Source: Chitinophagaceae bacterium UBA4412 (lineage in GTDB: Bacteria; Bacteroidota; Bacteroidia; Chitinophagales; Chitinophagaceae). From it: a stretch of 9,559 nt of DNA. How positions within the stretch are numbered: the stretch's first letter is position 1; each line of letters begins with the position of its first letter. The notes below the pieces were generated by a model. The model did not search any database. It worked only from the letters and a program-made list of their open reading frames with translations, and was not told the origin of the DNA. Made by a program: the position numbers and the translations under genes. The stretch lies in contig DGQO01000154.1 in NCBI GenBank assembly GCA_002400445.1, positions 1-9,559 of the forward strand, written 5' to 3'. Positions 5,431 through 9,559 of this stretch are shown piece after piece.

Positions 5431-6689
5431 TGTATGCCCTTGTAGATTGCAATAATTTCTATGCGTCTTGCGAGCGCTTGTTTAACCCATCGCTGCGGGG
5501 CAAGGCCATTGTGGTACTGAGTAACAACGATGGATGCGTAATTGCCCGAAGTGAAGAAGCAAAAGCCCTGGGCATTGCCATGGGCACACCGGCGTTCAGC
5601 ATCAGGAAAATGGTGGAGCAAAACAAGGTGCAACTGTTTAGTTCTAACTATACTTTATATGGAGATATCAGCGACCGGGTAATGCAAACGCTCTGCAGCT
5701 TTGCGCCCGGCCTGGAAATTTATAGTATTGATGAAGCATTTTTGCAACTGGAAAACTTAGTACATGAAAATTTATTACAACTCGGCAATCGTATCAGGCA
5801 CACCGTAGCCCAGCATATTGGCGTGCCCGTGAGTGTGGGAATAGCACCCAGCAAAACCCTGGCTAAAATGGCCAATCGGTACTCCAAAAAGCAGGGAGGA
5901 AAACTGGGTTTACATTGGATAGCCAATGAGGAGCTCAGGCTGGAAATGCTGCAAAACACTCCTGTAAATGACGTGTGGGGCGTGGGTCATCAGTATGCTA
6001 TGTTCCTGCAAAAAAATGGCTTTCGTACCGCTGCCGAACTTGCAGACGCACCAACCGAGTGGATAAAAAAAAATATGACAGTTGTGGGCGAACGCCTGGT
6101 AAATGAATTGAGAGGTGTGCCTTGCATCAGCAACAGGGGCGATATGCAGCACAAAAAAAATATTTGCGTTTCCAGGTCCTTTGGAAGCCTGCAAACCAAC
6201 GCCGGGGAAATAGAAATTGCCGTCGCCAATTACGCCGCATCCTGTGCGGTAAAACTCAGGGCACAGCACTGCTGTTGCAAGCAGGTTAATGTGTTTATTC
6301 AAACCAATCCACACCGGGTGCAGGATAAGCAGCATATGATGAGCATTACGGTGCGCCTGGACCTCGCAGCAAATGATAATGCGTCCATCATTAAGGCTGC
6401 CGTACAGGGCTTTAAGCGCATCTTTCAGCCAGGGTTCAACTATTTAAAATGCGGTGTTACGGTAATGGATTTTGTACCGGAAACTTCGGTGCAGCATAGC
6501 CTCTTCTCGCAGGTCGACAGCCGCCAGGGCCTGTTAATGAAAACGATGGACGATGTGAACAAATGCTTTGGAAATGAAAAGGTGCGTACGGCTTCGCAAG
6601 GATTTGAAAAACGGTATCGATTAAAATCGGAATATTTATCGCCCCGTTACAGTACCGATATTAACCAGATACTTAAAGTATATATCTAA
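5430..6689 (+). CDS. umuC: UmuC-like Y-family DNA polymerase (Pol V catalytic subunit)
   Basis: 419 aa, full length against E. coli UmuC (422). It should copy past DNA lesions together with processed UmuD. The palm opens with MYALVDCNNFYASCE: metal ligand Asp6 and steric-gate Tyr11, at the same numbering as E. coli. SNNDGCVIARS (31-41) and YSIDEAF with Asp101/Glu102 complete the active site. VGIAPSKTLAKMANR (136-150) and the thumb helices (DVWGVG, 181-186; VVGERLVNELRG) follow, then the little-finger domain from about 240 (ICVSRSFG). QHSLF (355-359) lies where UmuC has its beta-clamp peptide QLNLF, and the end (LSPRYSTD) matches UmuC. No catalytic residue is missing. It starts in the TGATG overlap with umuD and ends in a TAATG overlap with the next gene. 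Confidence 0.97.
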   Translation: MYALVDCNNFYASCERLFNPSLRGKAIVVLSNNDGCVIARSEEAKALGIAMGTPAFSIRKMVEQNKVQLFSSNYTLYGDISDRVMQTLCSFAPGLEIYSIDEAFLQLENLVHENLLQLGNRIRHTVAQHIGVPVSVGIAPSKTLAKMANRYSKKQGGKLGLHWIANEELRLEMLQNTPVNDVWGVGHQYAMFLQKNGFRTAAELADAPTEWIKKNMTVVGERLVNELRGVPCISNRGDMQHKKNICVSRSFGSLQTNAGEIEIAVANYAASCAVKLRAQHCCCKQVNVFIQTNPHRVQDKQHMMSITVRLDLAANDNASIIKAAVQGFKRIFQPGFNYLKCGVTVMDFVPETSVQHSLFSQVDSRQGLLMKTMDDVNKCFGNEKVRTASQGFEKRYRLKSEYLSPRYSTDINQILKVYI

Positions 6690-7195
6690 TGACTATTGTG
6701 CAGCCCTTTGTTTTATTTGAAAAAAAATTTATTGCCCGGCTGCGCCAAATGCAGAAACTGTTTCTCGTAACGCAAACCTATCACAGGGCCACAGGGCTGC
6801 AGCACAGCAACCGAAAACCTGTTTTAATTACTGATTACGATGATGAAGGCCTTGCAGAGATTCATTATAAAGCAGTGAAAGATGATCCCTATGCAGCCAT
6901 CATCAAACTGCGCAATAAAAAACACGAAGAAAAATTGCTGGAAATGCTCGGTGAGAATTCTCCTTATGTACTTTTCTGGAGCGTGGTAGAAGATGCAGCT
7001 ACACTGGAACAATTTTTAAACCGCAGTTTTGCAGCAAACATCCGGCGCTACATTGATAAAAACACGAACTGGCGTATCGGTGGCAACAGCAAGGTTTCCC
7101 CATCTTTTGAAATTACTTTTGGCGAACTTTTTATTACTTTAAAATGGAATGCACAACGCAAACGGATTAAATTTGAAGACATTGAAAATGCATAG
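6689..7195 (+). CDS. Unknown 168-aa protein inside the umuDC-SRAP operon
   Basis: 168 aa; I do not recognise a family. Its ATG overlaps the umuC stop (TAATG), and its stop lies 2 nt before the SRAP start, so it is translated as part of the operon. There is no signal peptide or TM segment, and it is rich in Lys, Arg and aromatics, so a cytoplasmic, possibly nucleic-acid- or protein-binding role is plausible. Visible blocks are a basic helical start (FEKKFIARLRQMQKLFLVTQTYHRATG), an acidic strand region (VLITDYDDEGLAEIHY), a charged helix (KLRNKKHEEKLLEMLGE), FWSVVEDAATLEQFLNRSF and a strand-rich end (FEITFGELFITLKWNAQRKRIKFED). No polymerase, nuclease or HhH motif is seen. From position alone, an accessory factor for lesion bypass or abasic-site handling is an inference. 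The full open frame and coupling make it a real gene. Confidence 0.85.
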   Translation: MTIVQPFVLFEKKFIARLRQMQKLFLVTQTYHRATGLQHSNRKPVLITDYDDEGLAEIHYKAVKDDPYAAIIKLRNKKHEEKLLEMLGENSPYVLFWSVVEDAATLEQFLNRSFAANIRRYIDKNTNWRIGGNSKVSPSFEITFGELFITLKWNAQRKRIKFEDIENA

Positions 7196-7197
7196 TG

Positions 7198-7974
7198 ATG
7201 TGTTATGATATATCGTTCAAAGTAAAACTGGCCCAGCTCATTGATTATTTTCCCGACCTTATTTTTGATGAACAAATAGAAATTGAATTTGGAAATGTGG
7301 CACATATCCAGGGCGTAGGTGTATTTGGCACCCATCCTATTATTTACAGCAACAGGGATGATAAAGCCTTGCATTGCCGGCCGATGGAATGGTCTTGCAT
7401 TGAATTTTATGCAAAAGTGCTACCGGATATCAAGCGACGAAACAGTATGCTCAATATTCGCAGCGAACGCATACTGGAAGATCAAAAAAGTTACTGGTAT
7501 AAAATCCGAAACCGGCGGTGCCTCATACCCGTTTCAGGTATTTTTGAACATCGGAAAATAGCTGGCTGGAAAAAGAAAGTACCCTATCATGTAGGCATTG
7601 CCGGGGAGCAACTGTTTTTTTTACCCGGCCTGTATTCTGTGGCAGAATTACCAGACAAAGAAACAGGTGAAGTGCTGCGGAGATTCACTTTTGGAATGAT
7701 CACCCGGGCTGCAAACAGTCTGATGCGGGGCATTCATAACGATGGCGAAAACGCCGGCCGGATGCCATTGTTTCTTCCTTTTGCAATGGCACAACAGTTC
7801 CTGAAAGATGATTTATCAGAAGCAGATTATCATGGAATTTTAAATTTCGAAATGCCGTCTGCAGGTTTAAGTTACCGACCGGTTTATACCATTCGCACCA
7901 CAAAATTGCGGGAAGATAAAAAGGAAAAAGATGAATACTGGGAGTGGCCCGCACTGCCAGAGATGGAGGTATAG
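7198..7974 (+). CDS. SRAP-domain protein (YedK/HMCES-like, abasic-site DNA-protein crosslinker)
   Basis: 258 aa. SRAP proteins bind abasic sites in single-stranded DNA and trap them through a thiazolidine formed by Cys2 once Met1 is removed. The start is therefore the ATG at 7198 (MCYD), not the adjacent in-frame GTG at 7195, which would bury the Cys at position 3. Other active-site positions fit: NIRSER with Asn86 and Arg88, RCLIPVSGIFEH with Glu117 (standard form RC..P..GfyEW), and the IH with His180 ahead of RMPLFL. Between His180 and RMP are about seven extra residues (NDGENAG) where YedK/HMCES usually have one or two. The length is somewhat above the E. coli YedK size. It ends the umuD-umuC-orf168 cassette 2 nt after the previous stop, consistent with the 'SOS response-associated' label of the family. 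Confidence 0.93.
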   Translation: MCYDISFKVKLAQLIDYFPDLIFDEQIEIEFGNVAHIQGVGVFGTHPIIYSNRDDKALHCRPMEWSCIEFYAKVLPDIKRRNSMLNIRSERILEDQKSYWYKIRNRRCLIPVSGIFEHRKIAGWKKKVPYHVGIAGEQLFFLPGLYSVAELPDKETGEVLRRFTFGMITRAANSLMRGIHNDGENAGRMPLFLPFAMAQQFLKDDLSEADYHGILNFEMPSAGLSYRPVYTIRTTKLREDKKEKDEYWEWPALPEMEV

Positions 7975-8028
7975 AAGCTGCTGATGAATATCATTGGTTA
8001 TAAGTAAATCCATTAGTAAGTTGCTGAT

Positions 8029-8619
8029 ATGAGAAAATGGTTCATACGACTGGTGATAACGGCAGCGATGTTATCGTTAGGCTGGATGCTGCTTAGCTTC
8101 TGGGCTAATGCAAAAGGCAGGGCTGCAGAATGGACTATCGGTGAACCTGGTGCAGCAAAACATGCGCTCATCATCTTTGACCCCGATCCCTTCTATAATT
8201 TTGACGAACAGGTGTGTAAGGCCTTTGCAAAGGGGCTGGCACAACATGGTTTTTCCAGCCGGATATGCACCGTTGCAAAAGCTGAGCCCTTATATGCACC
8301 CACCTATGATTTGTATGTCTTTTGCGCCAATACCTATAACTGGCACCCAGACGCTGCCGTTAGCTATTATATTCAACAACAGATTGGTTTGCAAGATCAA
8401 AAAACAGTTTCCATCACACTGGGTGGAGGTTATACAGAACGCTCGCAGGAAATGTTTAACCGACTACTAAGCTATAAAAACGTACACCTTATTGAATCTT
8501 TCCGGTATTGGCTATGGCGACCTAATGACGAAAACCGTAGCAAGGAAAGAAATGTAGCCGTCGCAGTTTCAATGGCAGAAGCCGCTGGCGCAGCAGTTGC
8601 AAAAAAATTCCCGAAATAA
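8029..8619 (+). CDS. Membrane-anchored flavodoxin-fold protein
   Basis: 196 aa. Residues about 5-27 (FIRLVITAAMLSLGWMLLSFWANA) form an N-terminal membrane anchor or uncleaved signal. The rest looks like a flavodoxin-like alpha/beta fold: strand ALIIFDPDPF, helix DEQVCKAFAKGLAQHGF, YDLYVFCANTYNWHP, then KTVSITLGGGYTERSQEMFNRLL. The usual FMN phosphate loop (T.tGnT) is replaced by FDPDPFYNFDEQ, so flavin binding is not assured. YVFCANTYNWHPD and LGGGYTE sit where flavin-contacting loops normally are. It begins 54 bp after the SRAP stop on the same strand with no terminator between, so read-through from the umuDC operon is possible. It ends one base from the convergent lipoprotein stop. Fold call moderate; function unknown. 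Confidence 0.75.
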   Translation: MRKWFIRLVITAAMLSLGWMLLSFWANAKGRAAEWTIGEPGAAKHALIIFDPDPFYNFDEQVCKAFAKGLAQHGFSSRICTVAKAEPLYAPTYDLYVFCANTYNWHPDAAVSYYIQQQIGLQDQKTVSITLGGGYTERSQEMFNRLLSYKNVHLIESFRYWLWRPNDENRSKERNVAVAVSMAEAAGAAVAKKFPK

Positions 8620-8620
8620 T

Positions 8621-9127
8621 CTACTGCGCAGGAGGACAAACCATTGGTTTCAGTTTCTCTCCTCCGCTAAAATTAAGTTTGTCCTTTTCTGAAAAGATCG
8701 TTTTTCCATCTTTTTCCTGCATATCACCGTACCCCTCGGAAAAATTGGTACCATCAAAAAGAAAAACGACCTGGCGCACACTTTCCATGCCTTCGCTATT
8801 GAATGTATAGTCTGCTAAAAGAGTATCTCCCCGCATTTGACCGAGGATGGTACCAATATTACTGTCTTTCTCAAAATTTTTATAGTGAAGCTTTCCGGTT
8901 ACCCTATCCCCTTCCCTCCGAATCTGTAAAAATAAACTATCTCCTTTTTGCACACGCAGGAAACAACCGGCACCTGGTACACGGGTCTCTACGGGCTCGG
9001 CTACAAGGGCTGAATCGGGAGTGCCCACAATAACTTTATCAGTGTTGGATGAATTACAGGCTGCAAAACTGAAAATACCTACAGCGATTAAAAGACTTTT
9101 AAATGTGTGCATAACGGATGTTTTCAT
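8621..9127 (-). CDS. Bacteroidota lipoprotein of unknown function
   Basis: 168 aa from the ATG at 9127; the ATG at 9112 (MHTFKS) is a possible alternative, and both leave a good lipoprotein signal. The hydrophobic run SLLIAVGIFSFAAC ends in Cys24, the predicted lipidated residue. The mature domain is beta-rich: CFLRVQKGDSLFLQI, VTGKLHYKNFEKDSNIGTILGQ, DTLLADYTFNSEGMESVRQVVFLF, then LKPMVC near the end. Cys55 and Cys164 bracket this domain and could form a disulfide. The 'VtG.L.Y...EKDsN.GTi.G...gDtL.AdYtF.SEG..S.R' pattern is familiar from small uncharacterised Bacteroidota lipoproteins; no enzymatic residues are evident. It is convergent with the flavodoxin-fold gene, one base apart and with no room for a separate terminator. 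It is divergent from the small acidic gene. Confidence 0.82.
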   Translation of the reverse strand: MKTSVMHTFKSLLIAVGIFSFAACNSSNTDKVIVGTPDSALVAEPVETRVPGAGCFLRVQKGDSLFLQIRREGDRVTGKLHYKNFEKDSNIGTILGQMRGDTLLADYTFNSEGMESVRQVVFLFDGTNFSEGYGDMQEKDGKTIFSEKDKLNFSGGEKLKPMVCPPAQ

Positions 9128-9230
9128 GAAATGAAGGTTCCAAATGTCGTACCGTAGAAGTTGTGTAACCGGGATTATGAAAATCACGGCAAAGGAATTG
9201 CAGGACAACTGTTACACTAAAACAAAAGTT

Positions 9231-9434
9231 ATGGCTAAGGAAAAATACGACAACGCTCCGGAAAACGAAGACAAGAATGCGGGTGTGCAACCAGACCCCG
9301 AAACCCTGAACACAACTGATCCCCAGGAACATATGGAAGGCCCATTATCTTCCGTAATGCAGAGCGCCAAAGAAAGCTTTGAACCTGATGAAACGAAAGA
9401 AGAGGCTGATGCAAAGAAAGATGCGGGAAAATGA
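9231..9434 (+). CDS. Small, highly acidic, probably disordered protein
   Basis: 67 aa from the ATG at 9231 (MAKEKYDNAPENEDKNAG). Earlier in-frame ATGs (9177, 9144) would add a Cys-containing, differently composed head, so the shorter start is preferred though not proven. The sequence is rich in Glu, Asp, Lys, Asn and Pro and has almost no hydrophobic residues except MEGPLSSVMQSAKESF (about 35-50), which could form a short amphipathic helix. It has no Cys, no signal and no TM segment. This composition suits a cytoplasmic stress- or desiccation-type hydrophilic protein, but that is inference from composition only. It is followed 18 bp later by a terminator-like hairpin and is divergent from a lipoprotein gene across about 100 bp, in which I see no clear promoter. 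Confidence 0.65.
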   Translation: MAKEKYDNAPENEDKNAGVQPDPETLNTTDPQEHMEGPLSSVMQSAKESFEPDETKEEADAKKDAGK

Positions 9435-9452
9435 TCTGTATGGAAAGTTCTT

Positions 9453-9516
9453 AAGGTTGTCTCAGGGAATGTGCAATAGAGCATTTAGAACTTAAAACCC
9501 TAAGACAGCCTTTTTT
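9453..9516 (+). terminator. Long-stem terminator-like hairpin with T-tract after the small acidic gene
   Basis: The arms at 9453-9467 (AAGGTTGTCTCAGGG) and 9498-9512 (CCCTAAGACAGCCTT) pair over 15 positions with one G-U and one C-A mismatch, and are followed by a run of six T (9511-9516). The 30-base loop is unusually long and contains AGAACT (9487-9492), complementary to AGTTCT (9446-9451) just outside the stem, so an alternative fold is possible. It most likely ends the transcript of the 67-aa gene. Confidence 0.65.
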
Positions 9517-9533
9517 AAAATGAAAGTCCGTTC

Positions 9534-9550
9534 GGGGAAATGATTTCCCC
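9534..9550. repeat. Perfect GGGGAAA-TGA-TTTCCCC hairpin at the window edge
   Basis: Exact 7-bp arms (9534-9540 and 9544-9550) surround the 3-base centre TGA. The position, just past the T-tract of the preceding hairpin, suggests a second terminator, possibly for a gene entering from the right, or a regulator site for the next gene. No T-tract flanks it directly. Sequence beyond 9559 would decide. Confidence 0.4.
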
Positions 9551-9559
9551 ATAATTGTT

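Noticed and set aside
5094..5633. 179-codon open frame on the minus strand opposite umuD/umuC
   Set aside because: It lies wholly antisense to two genes with clear family matches and has no recognisable domain.
5910..6335. 141-codon minus-strand open frame within umuC
   Set aside because: Antisense to the conserved polymerase; its composition looks like a shadow frame, with no domain or start context.
7994..8023. TTG-N19-TAAGTTGC as a promoter for the flavodoxin-fold gene
   Set aside because: The -7 match is imperfect and transcription would start at or inside the start codon.
1..9559. CRISPR array, tRNA, transposase or phage signs
   Set aside because: No regularly spaced repeats, cloverleaf sequence, DDE/serine-recombinase motif or phage gene was seen on either strand.

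Overview
The window looks like a chromosomal segment of a Bacteroidota bacterium, most likely of the Chitinophagaceae type. The signs are moderate G+C with A/T-rich intergenic stretches, lipoproteins with short Bacteroidota-style lipoboxes, a periplasmic-TPR sensor kinase of a kind common in that phylum, and a TAnnTTTG promoter box. The lineage is inferred from protein style, not from a marker gene. There is no sign of tRNA, rRNA, CRISPR, transposase or phage structural genes.

Left part (1-4890). The window opens inside the C-terminal ATPase domain of a NarX/LiaS-type sensor kinase on the + strand. It converges on a minus-strand block across a hairpin that fills the gap. Read right to left, the minus-strand block holds: a TIP30-like atypical SDR (4890-4225); a secreted-TPR, one-TM HisKA_3 sensor kinase (4082-2151); its LuxR-type response regulator, joined by a GTGA overlap (2154-1525); a secreted protein with three copies of a SY..aFGR..s..E..YW motif and a GGANV repeat tail (1432-713); and a small lipoprotein (694-296).

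Central part (5008-7974, + strand). This is a tightly packed translesion-synthesis / abasic-site operon. It contains a UmuD-like protein, a UmuC-like Y-family polymerase, a 168-aa protein I do not recognise, and a SRAP (YedK/HMCES-type) protein. The junctions are TGATG, TAATG and a 2-nt gap, so the four genes should be translated together. Just ahead of umuD lies a perfect TAnnTTTG box, overlapped by a perfect 8-bp inverted repeat that runs into the start codon. This is the geometry of a repressor operator. The UmuD-like protein keeps the catalytic serine but has Arg where the catalytic Lys of UmuD/LexA sits, and Thr-Gly where UmuD is cut at Cys-Gly, so self-cleavage is in doubt.

Right part (8029-9559). 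A membrane-anchored flavodoxin-fold protein (+) is convergent with a lipoprotein (-), with one base between their stop codons. Divergent from the lipoprotein is a 67-aa, very acidic, probably disordered protein (+). It is followed by a terminator-like hairpin and a second perfect hairpin at the window edge.

The most promising material is the umuD-umuC-orf168-SRAP cassette: its unknown third gene, its altered UmuD active site and its operator-like control region.
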